DNA of 64,000 bases from Nitrospira sp. Lineage in GTDB: Bacteria; Nitrospirota; Nitrospiria; Nitrospirales; Nitrospiraceae. A program made the position numbers and the translations under genes. The stretch spans positions 755,001 to 819,000 of the forward strand of contig CP126122.1 of NCBI GenBank assembly GCA_030123565.1. Reading direction: 5' to 3'. This document shows positions 1 to 7,664 of the stretch, piece by piece (position 1 is the first letter of the stretch; each line of letters opens with the position of its first letter). The notes beneath the pieces were generated by a model, which saw only the letters and a list, made by a program, of their open reading frames with translations, did not search any database and was not told the DNA's origin.

Positions 1-984
1 ACCGGCGGCTATCTGCAAGTCCAACGGCACATTCAGCCGCTGCGCGACCGCCGGCATTGGTCCACGGTCGCGACGGTCCGCTTCGAGACGGCACCCGGGC
101 AGCTGGGCCAGATGGATTTTGGGCAAACCCGGGTCTGGATTGGCGAGCGTGCCGAAGTGGTCCATCTGTTCGTCTTCACGCTCGGCTACTCCCGGCGTCT
201 CTGGACCAGGGCCTATCCGCATGAGCGCCTTCACGTCGTGCTCGACGGGCATGAGCGGGCATTCCGTCACTTCGGCGGCGTGCCGCTCGAGTGTCTGTAC
301 GATAATCCGCGCACGCTGGTGCTCGGGCGTCGCGAGGGGCAGGTGCTCTGGCATCCGGTCTTCGAGGACTTTGCCCGGAGCTATGGCTTTACGCCGCGGG
401 CGTGTCGCCCGTATCGCGCTCAAACCAAGGGGAAGGTAGAGAGTGGCGTCAAATATGTGAAGCGCAATGCGCTGGCGGGTCGGCGCTTTGGGTCCTGGGA
501 GGCCCTCAATGCCTGGCTGGACGAATGGACCCTGACGATTGCGGATGTGCGCGTGCACGGCACCACCCATGAACGCCCGCGGGACCGATTCGCCCAGGAG
601 GCGCTCACGCCGCTCGGGAGCCGGCCGCCCTATCGGTACGAACGGGTGCAGCTCCGCCGCGTGCCGTCGGATGCCTTGGTCTCGATCGCGGCCGCGCGCT
701 ATTGCGTGCCCGTGCAGTATGTCGGCACCACGGTCAGCGTCCAGGAGACCATTACCCACTACGAGATCTTCCACGAGGGCACCTGCATTGCCCGGCATGC
801 CAAAGCTTCGCGCGCGGTGGTGGTGATGGAGTCGGCCCACTATCACGGCTTACTGCGGCCGCGGGCCACGCCGGCCGGCGGTGTGCCGCCCCAGTGGGAT
901 CCCGGCTATCGCCATCTCGACGACGTGGCGGTGCGGGATCTCGCGATCTATGCGGCGGTGGCGGACGCGGGAGGTGCCCGATGA
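1..984 (+). CDS. istA: IS21-family transposase IstA (5' truncated by window edge)
   Basis: The reading frame is open from base 1 with no start in the first 111 bases, so the gene begins upstream of the window. The visible 327 residues contain the DDE integrase core: QMDFGQ (first Asp, about residue 39 of the visible part), LYDNPRTLVL (second Asp) and KGKVESGVKYVK (Glu). A C-terminal beta-rich region follows, as in IS21 transposases. IstA catalyses strand transfer with help from IstB. The stop overlaps the istB start (ATGA at 981-984), the usual translational coupling. Nothing in the visible part looks broken. Confidence 0.9.
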   Translation, partial: TGGYLQVQRHIQPLRDRRHWSTVATVRFETAPGQLGQMDFGQTRVWIGERAEVVHLFVFTLGYSRRLWTRAYPHERLHVVLDGHERAFRHFGGVPLECLYDNPRTLVLGRREGQVLWHPVFEDFARSYGFTPRACRPYRAQTKGKVESGVKYVKRNALAGRRFGSWEALNAWLDEWTLTIADVRVHGTTHERPRDRFAQEALTPLGSRPPYRYERVQLRRVPSDALVSIAAARYCVPVQYVGTTVSVQETITHYEIFHEGTCIARHAKASRAVVVMESAHYHGLLRPRATPAGGVPPQWDPGYRHLDDVAVRDLAIYAAVADAGGAR

Positions 985-1764
985 CGGCCTCCACCCCCCA
1001 GCTCGATCGGCTGCAAACCCAGTGTCATCGACTTCGGCTCTATCAAGTGGAAGCGGAACTGGCCACCTTGCTGGAGCAGGCGGCCAAGCAGGAGACCTCC
1101 TATGCCGAGTTTTTAGAGCAGGTGCTGAGCCGCGAAGTGCGGGCCAAGACGGAGAAGCATTTGGCGATGCGCCTCGCCATGGCTCGATTCCCGTTCCAGA
1201 AGACGCTGGAGAGCTTCGACTTGAAATTCCAGCCCTCCATCGACGTCAAGGTGCTCCGCGACCTAGCGACGGGGCGGGTACCTCGAACACGGCGAGAACG
1301 TCTTACTCTTGGGCCCGCCCGGCCTCGGCATCAAAGCCTGTGAGCAGGGCCACCGCGTGCTGTTCACCTCCGCCATGGGCCTGATTACCACCTTGGGTAA
1401 GGCGTTGGCGGACAATCGGCTGGAGGAGAAGCTCAAGCTCTTGACCCAGCCGCAGCTGATCATTCTCGATGAGATCGGCTACATTCCGATTGATCGGCAA
1501 GGCGCCAACTTGTTCTTCCAACTCGTGTCGCGGCGGTACGAGAAGGGCTCCATTATTCTAACCAGTAACCAGAGTGTCGGGGCGTGGGGCGACGTGTTTG
1601 GTGATCCAGTCATCGCGACGGCCATTCTCGATCGCCTGCTGCATCATTCGATCACCATCAACATTAAGGGTGAGAGCTATCGGCTCCGGGAGAAGCTCAA
1701 AGCGGGGCTGTTCAAGCCCACCGCCCCCGCTGAGACACGAACCGCTTCCAAAACGACCGCCTAG
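981..1764 (+). pseudogene. istB: IS21 helper ATPase IstB, broken by frameshift and Walker A deletion
   Basis: The N-terminal part reads in one frame to about 1272 (ending DLATG) and the rest in the next frame (GGYLEHGENVLLLGPPG onward). One extra G in the GGGG run near 1271-1274 explains the shift; removing it restores the family sequence. In addition, GPPGLG is followed directly by IKACEQGH, where IstB proteins normally have GKTHLAVALG in between, so about nine codons containing the Walker A Lys-Thr are missing. The Walker B region (IILDEIGYIPI) and C-terminal IstB blocks remain. IstB assembles on DNA to deliver IstA to targets; this copy should be inactive. The G-run shift could be a sequencing artefact, but the deletion is unlikely to be. 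Confidence 0.85.
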
Positions 1765-1825
1765 GTGCCTTGTAGAACGACGATCGTCATCTGGCCTGAG
1801 GCACAGGTCGGGCTTCATAACCTGA

Positions 1826-1883
1826 GGAGGGGTGAATTTCGGACGATACTTGGAGGGGTGAATTCCACACGATGATTGACACA
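1826..1883 (+). repeat. IS21 right-end repeats and terminus
   Basis: GGAGGGGTGAATT occurs at 1826-1838 and again at 1852-1864. The element ends with GATTGACA at 1874-1881. Multiple short direct repeats inside the terminus are the usual transposase-binding pattern of IS21 ends. The exact last base is uncertain by about two positions. Confidence 0.7.
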
Positions 1884-2066
1884 CGGTAGTCCCACCAAGT
1901 ATAGCGCCCTGGTTCCGGGTGATGCAATCGGTACGCATCGACAAATCCCGCGCGCGAAAGCCTGCCGCTCGCGCTCCGACACGTGCGTGCCTCCATGACA
2001 AGCAGCGGGGTCCCACACATCGATATCCTCAGGTGCGACATTGAAATCGCCGCCGATGACGGTCGG
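1884..2066 (-). pseudogene. Exonuclease III (xthA) fragment abutting the IS21 end
   Basis: This stretch aligns base by base with 4079-4263 inside the intact xthA gene and lies in the same orientation. In reverse it encodes VIGGDFNVAPEDIDVWDP and then, in another frame, VDAYRLHHPEPGRYTWWDY. The two parts are separated by a small deletion (about 11 bases relative to the intact copy) that shifts the frame. It includes the catalytic GDFN region but only about a fifth of the gene. Base differences are scattered, so it is not a very recent copy. One end coincides exactly with the IS21 terminus, suggesting that insertion or later deletion removed the rest. Confidence 0.8.
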
Positions 2067-2140
2067 GGTACAGGGAGCAGAAAGCCGGGACAACCTGCTT
2101 TTCCGAGCGCCGCGTTTTGCTCAATCGCAACCACTCTTCT

Positions 2141-2169
2141 TTGACTCAACTCGTCCTATCGTGTAGTGT
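2141..2169 (+). promoter_or_regulatory. Candidate sigma-70 promoter for mazEF
   Basis: TTGACT at 2141-2146 and TAGTGT at 2164-2169 are separated by 17 bases and lie about 40 bases before the antitoxin start. Such operons are usually autorepressed here by the antitoxin. Confidence 0.4.
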
Positions 2170-2206
2170 CTATAGCGTATCTACAGGAAAGATTGAGGTC
2201 GAACAG

Positions 2207-2449
2207 ATGAAAACGACCGCACAGAAGTGGGGAAACAGCCTGGCGATTCGGGTGCCCAAGCGAGTCGCCGAGGAGGCGGGACTTCGAGAAAAGGATGCGG
2301 TTGAGATCGAGGTGCGAAAGGGCACGCTTGTCGTGCGGCCGCATCTCAGGCGAGTCTATAGACTAGGGGATCTTTTGAAACGTATTACGCGTCGCAATGT
2401 GCATGACGAGTGCGATTTCGGTGGGCCGGTCGGCCGCGAGGCCCTGTAG
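2207..2449 (+). CDS. mazE: MazE-like antitoxin (AbrB/SpoVT fold)
   Basis: This is an 80-residue protein beginning MKTTAQKWGNSLAIRVPK, the classic MazE/AbrB swapped-hairpin DNA-binding start, followed by the EEAGLREKDAVEIEV block and a charged C-terminal tail that would bind the toxin. In intact systems MazE neutralises MazF and represses its own promoter. I chose the start at 2207, where homology begins; no near-consensus ribosome site is visible. The stop overlaps the GTG start of the following mazF frame. The antitoxin looks complete although its toxin is not, so it may persist only as a repressor or as protection against related toxins. Confidence 0.85.
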   Translation: MKTTAQKWGNSLAIRVPKRVAEEAGLREKDAVEIEVRKGTLVVRPHLRRVYRLGDLLKRITRRNVHDECDFGGPVGREAL

Positions 2450-2634
2450 TGAGTCGGCGGGGGTATGTGCCGGACTGCGGCGATATCGTTTGGCTGCAGT
2501 TCAACCCGCAAGTGGGCCACGAGCAGGCCGGACACCGACCAGCGTTGGTTCTTTCCCCGGCTAGCTACAATCGTTTGAGCGGGTTGATGCTCTGCTGCCC
2601 GATGACCAGCCATGCGCATTTTATGGGATTCTGA
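2449..2634 (+). pseudogene. mazF: MazF-like toxin, C-terminally truncated
   Basis: A GTG start overlaps the mazE stop by one base and opens a 61-residue frame with MazF hallmarks: RRGYVPDCGDIVWLQFNPQ, the GHEQAGHRPALVLSP strand-loop block, and GLMLCCPMT. MazF endoribonucleases normally run to about 110 residues; here the frame leaves the family after CCPMTS and ends HAHFMGF. The C-terminal half, with the rest of the dimer and RNA-binding surface, is absent. The toxin is therefore probably inactive. I see no continuation in the other plus-strand frames up to the VOC gene at 2718. Confidence 0.75.
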
Positions 2635-2717
2635 TCAAAATGTTTTAGGAGCTGTAGAACGGACGAAAATGCGAAAAAGTTCGTCTATAAACGAACACGC
2701 TAAAACGAGAGGTTCTA

Positions 2718-3092
2718 ATGGGCATAACGAAAGTCGGTGCGGTCATCTGGACGTCCTCCAGAGTCCAAGAAGTTATTGCCTTCTATCGAGCGGTCGGCAT
2801 TCCGCTGGAACCAGATACGCACGATGAGCATGATAAGGTCCCCCACTACGAAACCGATATCGGCGGAGCTCATTTCGCCGTGTTCCAGGCAAGAGAGAAT
2901 GCGAGCGGCTCAGGAACGCAGATTGCCTTTGCTGTTGCCGATCTGTCTGAGGTTCTTTCCGCAATAGAAAAGCTCAAGGCCCCGATTAGCACGCCTCTGG
3001 AAGATACTCCCTGGGGCAAGAGAGTGGTCGTTCTCGATCCCGATGGGCGCGCGGTGGAGATATATCAGACTGAGACGCCAAGTAGTGAGTGA
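2718..3092 (+). CDS. VOC (glyoxalase/dioxygenase fold) family protein
   Basis: This 124-residue protein has the single-domain VOC pattern: an N-terminal VGAVIWTSSRVQEVIAFYR repeat, a central HYETDIGGAHFAVF metal-side strand, and the C-terminal DPDGRAVEIYQ motif with its conserved Glu. Such proteins bind a divalent metal and act as lyases, dioxygenases or antibiotic-binding proteins; the substrate cannot be read from sequence. AGAGG lies 7 bases before the ATG. It sits alone between the MazEF remnant and a DUF6933-like gene within the stretch bracketed by two xthA copies, so acquisition with that segment is possible. Confidence 0.8.
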   Translation: MGITKVGAVIWTSSRVQEVIAFYRAVGIPLEPDTHDEHDKVPHYETDIGGAHFAVFQARENASGSGTQIAFAVADLSEVLSAIEKLKAPISTPLEDTPWGKRVVVLDPDGRAVEIYQTETPSSE

Positions 3093-3261
3093 ACGGTGCG
3101 GTAGGAGCCTGGACTTCGGAGGATGCGACGGGGGCCAGTTTTTGACTTTGCACCTTGCCCTCACCGTTGCCCTTGTGAGGCAGTCCCGAATGAGCTAGCC
3201 TCTGACTCAAGCCGATGGCGGTCAGATCCAAGTGGTGCCAGCGGCATCATGTCAGATCCCT

Positions 3262-3801
3262 ATGATTCTGCACTGCACGAAGAGATTGGCGGTCAAGCTC
3301 CCGCCGAAGCTGTTCAGCGATGCGGCCCCTCCTGCTTCCGATGCGGAGCATGTTCCACTGGGCGGATGGCATGGCCATCTGCTGATTCTCGATCGACGGC
3401 AGTGCGTCATGTTTTGCCATGACCTCACGCGTTATGTTCTCTTCCTCCCAGGGCTCTGCGCGCCGCAGTTCTCAGATCTCGGTCGATGGCATCGAGAGCT
3501 GTTTCTCGCGACACTGGCTACGCAAGGCGTACCGTCTCGCTCACTAACGTATCTCGATTCCTCGCTGGGTCCGTGTCATGCCGATGCACGGACTGATCGG
3601 TCGGTGTTGGGATCGCTACGAGTGGCTGCCGATGATCTCCAGTACGGCTCCTTGCCGCGCGTGCCGAATGTTCTCGATTTGGATCCTGTCGCGATTTCTC
3701 ATCAGCTGAATCAGCGCCCATGTCAGGTGCGAACGACGTGGATTCGGCCAGACGAAGCCATGCGGAACTTAATCGAAGAAGTCACAAGTCCATCAGCGTG
3801 A
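3262..3801 (+). CDS. DUF6933-like protein of unknown function
   Basis: This 179-residue protein starts MILHCTKRLAVKLP, the typical beginning of DUF6933-type proteins. It carries the family's central block GGWHGHLLILDRRQCVMFCHD and a later DRSVLGSLRVAADDLQ segment, and ends LNQRPCQVR followed by a short tail. These proteins have no known function and are found mostly in accessory regions. I began at 3262, where family similarity starts, rather than at the possible ATG 30 bases upstream; no convincing ribosome site is visible for either. It converges on xthA with only 42 bases between the stops. Confidence 0.7.
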   Translation: MILHCTKRLAVKLPPKLFSDAAPPASDAEHVPLGGWHGHLLILDRRQCVMFCHDLTRYVLFLPGLCAPQFSDLGRWHRELFLATLATQGVPSRSLTYLDSSLGPCHADARTDRSVLGSLRVAADDLQYGSLPRVPNVLDLDPVAISHQLNQRPCQVRTTWIRPDEAMRNLIEEVTSPSA

Positions 3802-3843
3802 GAGGACACAGGACGCACGTCAGAGTCCTTTCGACGCTGTCGC

Positions 3844-4725
3844 TCATGGCTGCTTCCGCAGGCGCGCTGCAATGCGCGAATCGGCCGAAGCCCAGCCGGC
3901 ATCGAACGGATGGCCGGGGCTATCGATGTCGATGACCAGCGGGGCGTGATCGGAGGGTAACGGTTTTCCCTTCCGCGCCTCGCGATCGATTTCGGCCCAG
4001 ACCACGCGCGGTTGTAACGGCCTTGTCACGAGCAGGTGATCGATGCGCATGCCGATGTTCTTGTGAAAGTTCCCGGCCCGGTAGTCCCACCAGGTGTAGC
4101 GCCCTGGTTCCGGGTGATGCAATCGGTATGCATCGACGAATCTCGCCCTTGACAGTTGCGCCAACGCCTGCCGCTCGCGCTCCGAGACGTGCGTGCCCCC
4201 ATGACAAGCAGCAGGGTCCCACACATCGATATCGGCGGGCGCGACGTTGAAATCACCGCCGATCACGGCTGATGCCTTCGGCGGAATGTTCTGATCGATC
4301 CAACGAGCCAGCCTGTCGAACCACGCGAGCTTTGCGTGGTAAAAGGGCGAGTCAATCTGCCGGCCGTTAGGCGCGTATATGCAGATGACGCGTAGGCCGT
4401 CGCATTCGGCACTGATCATCCTCGTCTCGGCCTGGGGTTCATCGTCACCGGTGTCAGAGGTCCTCGCCGGCCGTAACGGCTCTCCGAAATTCGTGACCAC
4501 GCCACTGATGCCGCATCGGCTCGCAATCGCGACGCCGTTCCATCGACCCTCACCATGGTGCACCAGCTCGTATCCGGCCTGCTCGAATGTTGTGACAGGC
4601 GCGTCCGTGTCTGCCAGCTTTGTTTCCTGCATCAACAGCACGTCCGGCTTCGCCCGATCCAGCCACCACATGACCTTTTCTAGGCGAGCCTTCAGCGAGT
4701 TGACATTCCAGGTCGCAATCCGCAT
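3844..4725 (-). CDS. xthA: Exodeoxyribonuclease III
   Basis: This 293-residue protein has all main exonuclease III/AP endonuclease motifs: RIATWNVNSLKARL (Asn), LLMQETKL (metal-binding Glu), ICIYAPNGRQ (Tyr/Asn), GGDFNVAP (Asp/Asn) and LPSDHAPLVID (catalytic Asp-His). Family members are usually 255-290 residues. The enzyme cuts DNA 5' to abasic sites and degrades 3' ends in base excision repair. The gene is transcribed towards the DUF6933-like gene. A degenerate copy of its middle part lies at 1884-2066, so this is the functional copy of a partly duplicated locus. Confidence 0.92.
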   Translation of the reverse strand: MRIATWNVNSLKARLEKVMWWLDRAKPDVLLMQETKLADTDAPVTTFEQAGYELVHHGEGRWNGVAIASRCGISGVVTNFGEPLRPARTSDTGDDEPQAETRMISAECDGLRVICIYAPNGRQIDSPFYHAKLAWFDRLARWIDQNIPPKASAVIGGDFNVAPADIDVWDPAACHGGTHVSERERQALAQLSRARFVDAYRLHHPEPGRYTWWDYRAGNFHKNIGMRIDHLLVTRPLQPRVVWAEIDREARKGKPLPSDHAPLVIDIDSPGHPFDAGWASADSRIAARLRKQP

Positions 4726-4821
4726 GTCTCAAGATTATCCCATCTGGGCTTAGCCTTGGGGAGAAAACGCAGGCATTTTTGCCATTCGGCTCAGTTCTCG
4801 CGGGAAGGACGACTCATAGTC

Positions 4822-5020
4822 TCACCACCACCAAGTCAGCAAGAACCCACCAATGATCCAGTCGTACAAGGCGCAGAAGAGGATGTACCGATGCGGCGTC
4901 TGGACGTATGGGCCATGACGATGATGAATCAGATCCCAGAACCCATGAGCCAGGTAGCCTCAGGCGATCAAGAGCAGTTGAACTGAAAACGGTGTCAGGA
5001 ACAGTTTCGAGAAGTTAGGT
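4822..5020 (-). pseudogene. Remnant of a small membrane protein with an in-frame stop
   Basis: On the minus strand one frame reads LFLTPFSVQLLLIA, then TGA, then GYLAHGFWDLIHHRHGP and a hydrophobic segment ending in WWW-stop at 4822. The hydrophobic stretches and the His-rich AHGFWDLIHHR motif look like a decayed multi-spanning membrane protein. I cannot name the family with confidence. The single TGA near 4973 and the lack of a recognisable start suggest a pseudogene. Confidence 0.4.
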
Positions 5021-5137
5021 TCACTCTTCGGCGAGGAATCAGGCGTCGGTGCGGGTGTAGGCGAGGGCAGAGCAGCGGATGCTGCCGACTCCGCCAGCGA
5101 TCTTGCAGGCAGCCCACCTTTCGTATATACACAATAG

Positions 5138-5521
5138 GTGTTCGAATGGGATGAGAAGAGGGCGGCGACCAATGAGACCACACACGGTGTTTCTTTCGAG
5201 GAAGCCGCCAGTGCGTTTTTTGATTCTTCGGGGATTGATGGCGAGGATCTTGAGCATTCGATCGATGAGGAACGGCGATATCGGCTTGCGCGTTCTGCAG
5301 CAGGAAATCTCCTCGTGATCGTGTATACAGTAAGGAGCCATGGTCATGAAAAAAATGTCAGAATCATCAGCGCACGGCAAGCCAGCCGCAAGGAATGTGT
5401 GGCATGGAGGCCACAGCCAGAGTCTTTTCGATCTTTCGATAGGCCACCAGGCAATCACGATCCTGAATGCTTCCCACAACCGTCACATCGTCCCATGCCT
5501 CCGCATGGCCCACATAGCTGA
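5138..5521 (+). CDS. BrnT-like toxin with a replaced C-terminus
   Basis: From a GTG start, the first about 90 residues match the BrnT ribonuclease-toxin family: FEWDEKRAATNETTHGVSFEEA, SIDEERRYRLARSAAGNLLVI and NVRIISARQASRKE. BrnT proteins normally end soon after the last motif, at about 95 residues. Here the frame runs on for some 35 proline- and arginine-rich residues that look like translation of unrelated DNA; the opposite strand of that part is itself an open remnant. No BrnA antitoxin follows, only a MITE-like element. It may be an orphan or inactive toxin. An earlier start is not evident. Confidence 0.6.
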   Translation: MFEWDEKRAATNETTHGVSFEEAASAFFDSSGIDGEDLEHSIDEERRYRLARSAAGNLLVIVYTVRSHGHEKNVRIISARQASRKECVAWRPQPESFRSFDRPPGNHDPECFPQPSHRPMPPHGPHS

Positions 5522-5543
5522 TCGTGACGTCGTAATGCGCGCT
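5367..5543 (-). pseudogene. Unidentified gene fragment antisense to the BrnT tail
   Basis: This open frame on the minus strand encodes a protein-like sequence including VTISYVGHAEAWDDVTVVG and RDCLVAYRKIEKTLAVA. It has no start codon and is cut off just at the edge of the inverted-repeat element at 5548. The composition looks like real protein rather than random translation, but I do not recognise a family. Confidence 0.3.
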
Positions 5544-5547
5544 CTAG

Positions 5548-5672
5548 CAGGATGCGGAAAAAGTCCGCCAGCGGCGTTCTCGCATCACTCAGACGCTCAA
5601 CGTACGGCAGAGAGTACGATTCGCCTCTTCGCTCTCGCTGCGGCCTTGCTGGACGGCCTTTTGCGCATCCTG
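5548..5672. repeat. MITE-like inverted-repeat element, copy 1
   Basis: The 25-base ends at 5548-5572 (starting CAGGATGCGGAAAAAGTCC) and 5648-5672 (ending TTTTGCGCATCCTG) are inverted repeats with about four mismatches. The 125-base element encodes nothing recognisable. Related ends occur at 20398 and 40482. A further partial end, TTTTTGCGCATCCTGC, lies at about 5736-5750. Confidence 0.65.
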
Positions 5673-5780
5673 CGGGCGATTCTGACACCGAGACGGCAGG
5701 TGAGCTGATCGCGGCGTATTACGCAACAATCGAGTTTTTGCGCATCCTGCTAGAGAAAAAGGAACGGCGACGAATGGTAC

Positions 5781-7433
5781 TCACTCCAACCTCACCACAA
5801 TGCCTTCGTCCGGGCCAAGCGAGAATCGGTCGGCGCTCCAGCAGCCTTCGCTTCTTTGCGGATCGGTAGAGAATACGAGCGTTCCGGTGCGCCCGTATAT
5901 CGGAACCGTCGTCGGGAGCGTGAGGCTCTGCACCCGCGCGCTGAAGTTGATTGCGATCAGCATGGCTTCCGTTTGACCTTCGGCCTGGAACAGCCGCTGA
6001 TAGAGCAGATAGTCATTCGGGCCAGCGTGAACCGGTTCGTATGTCCCTTCGGTGAGTGCCCGAGATCCTTTTTTCAACCGGATCAGCCGCTTGTAGAGCG
6101 ACAGCATCGAACGGGCATCCTGTTGTTCGCACGCGACGTTCGTCTGCTGCCAACCCGGCGACAGGGGCAGCCAGGGCCTGCCGGTCGTAAATTCAGCCTG
6201 AGCGCGGTCATCCCAGGGCATCGGAGTCCTCGCCGGATCGCGGCCTGTCTTCCACGGCCAATAGCGAATCGTGTAGGGATCGCGCAGGTCCGATCGCCGG
6301 AGCTGTCCATCCCGCAGGCCCAATTCCTCCCCATAATAGAGAAAGGGTGTACCGCGAAGGGTGAAGAGCAGCAGGGCAACGGCCCTGGCGCGCCGGATGG
6401 GATCGCCCCCCTTGCCGTAGCGGTCGATATGCCGGGACTGATCATGGTTGCTGAAGACGATCGGAGGCCAACCGCCGCGAGGCACGGCCCGGTCGCTCTC
6501 CAGGATCAGTCGACCAAACACATCCGCTTGCCATGGCGACCGGAGCAAGCGGAAGTCGAACACTTCGTGCAGCTCGTCCGAGCCGGTTCCATAGAATGTC
6601 GCTGGCCCGCCGGGTGTGTCCGATGAGGCCTCGCCGACCAATACTATTTCGGATCGATCTTTGAGTGCTGCACGGAAGGACCGCAGAGCCTCATGGGCTT
6701 GGGGCTGGTCGCGGTCGTAGCGGTGCACCTGGCGATAATAGCTGCGCCAGGCCAGTCGGGGAGGATTGTTCGGCCAGTTGGTGTCTTTTCCGAGCCAGTT
6801 GATCGCGTCAAGCCGGAAGCCGTCCACGCCGCGCTCGAGCCAGAACCGAACCACATCGAAGAGCGCCTTCCGCACGGCGGGATTGGTCCAATTCAGGTCC
6901 GGCTGCTCCGGCAGAAACGAATGGAGGTAGTACTGACCTGTGTGCTGGTCGCGGGTCCAGGCTGATCCTCCAAAACGAGCGGCCCAATTGTTGGGGGGGC
7001 GATGCCCTGCCTTGCCGTCGGCCCAGTAGTACCAGTTGCGTTTCGAAGACGTGCGGGACGACCGCGATTCGATGAACCAGGGATGCTGGTCGGAGGTGTG
7101 ATTCAGGACGAGGTCCATGACGACGCGAATGCCGCGGCGGTGGGCTTCGGCCGTGAGACGGTCAAAGTCCGCCAGCGTCCCGAAACGCGGATCGATGTTG
7201 CAGTAGTCCATGACGTCGTAGCCGAAGTCATGCATGGGCGAGGGGTAGACGGGGGACAGCCAGATCGCGTCAATGTCGAGTGAGTCGGGTGCCCCCTTGA
7301 GATAATCGAGGCGGCTGATGATGCCAGGGAGGTCGCCGATCCCGTCCCCGTTGGTATCTTGAAACGACCAGGGGTAGATCTGATAGACGACGGCCGATTG
7401 CCACCAAAATAGGTCTGGATGAATCAGGGGCAT
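5781..7433 (-). CDS. GH13 alpha-glucosidase / oligo-1,6-glucosidase-like enzyme
   Basis: This 550-residue glycoside hydrolase family 13 enzyme has WWQSAVVYQIYPWSF at the start, [14 protein letters not shown] at about 107-120, and the three catalytic acids: D209 in DGFRLDAI, E268 in VLVGEAS and D331 in FSNHDQSR. The length and the TPMPWDDRAQAEFTTG region resemble alpha-glucosidases and oligo-1,6-glucosidases rather than trehalose synthases. It probably hydrolyses short alpha-glucosides from glucan turnover in the cytoplasm; no signal peptide is seen. It stands alone, about 20 kb from the glucan operon. The 231 bases upstream, to the next gene at 7665, hold no gene I can support. Confidence 0.8.
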   Translation of the reverse strand: MPLIHPDLFWWQSAVVYQIYPWSFQDTNGDGIGDLPGIISRLDYLKGAPDSLDIDAIWLSPVYPSPMHDFGYDVMDYCNIDPRFGTLADFDRLTAEAHRRGIRVVMDLVLNHTSDQHPWFIESRSSRTSSKRNWYYWADGKAGHRPPNNWAARFGGSAWTRDQHTGQYYLHSFLPEQPDLNWTNPAVRKALFDVVRFWLERGVDGFRLDAINWLGKDTNWPNNPPRLAWRSYYRQVHRYDRDQPQAHEALRSFRAALKDRSEIVLVGEASSDTPGGPATFYGTGSDELHEVFDFRLLRSPWQADVFGRLILESDRAVPRGGWPPIVFSNHDQSRHIDRYGKGGDPIRRARAVALLLFTLRGTPFLYYGEELGLRDGQLRRSDLRDPYTIRYWPWKTGRDPARTPMPWDDRAQAEFTTGRPWLPLSPGWQQTNVACEQQDARSMLSLYKRLIRLKKGSRALTEGTYEPVHAGPNDYLLYQRLFQAEGQTEAMLIAINFSARVQSLTLPTTVPIYGRTGTLVFSTDPQRSEGCWSADRFSLGPDEGIVVRLE

Positions 7434-7664
7434 GGCTTACTCGACCCTACCTGAGGTCTACCCTTTCCGACAAGCGCCGGCTGAAATCTCTGCAAGAGGG
7501 GAGACAGGCGGTTAGCCTGCTTCTTGGAGAAATCCCGTGCCGTGAGCGCGGTAAGCTTTGCTTCACGGCCTAGGCCGTTGCAGCGATATGTGTTTGGGCG
7601 TAGGTGCCGGAATATTCTTTTGTGAAGAAAATAGCGGGTAATCTGATTGGGAAGGAGGGCAGAC

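Larger units (their letters stand above)
1..1883 (+). mobile_element. IS21-family insertion sequence, right part (left end outside window)
   Basis: The two-gene istA-istB layout with an ATGA overlap is typical of IS21. The right end is marked by two copies of the 13-base repeat GGAGGGGTGAATT, 26 bases apart, and closes with TGATTGACA near 1881, whose reverse complement begins TGTCAATCA as IS21 ends usually do. The left end and any target duplication lie before base 1. Beyond 1883 the sequence changes abruptly to exonuclease III-like sequence. IstB is frameshifted and lacks part of its Walker A motif, so this copy probably cannot move on its own. Confidence 0.85.

Noticed and set aside
5552-5869. 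Plus-strand frame starting inside the inverted-repeat element
   Set aside because: It arises from the repeat sequence itself (MRKKSASGV) and then overlaps the alpha-glucosidase end.
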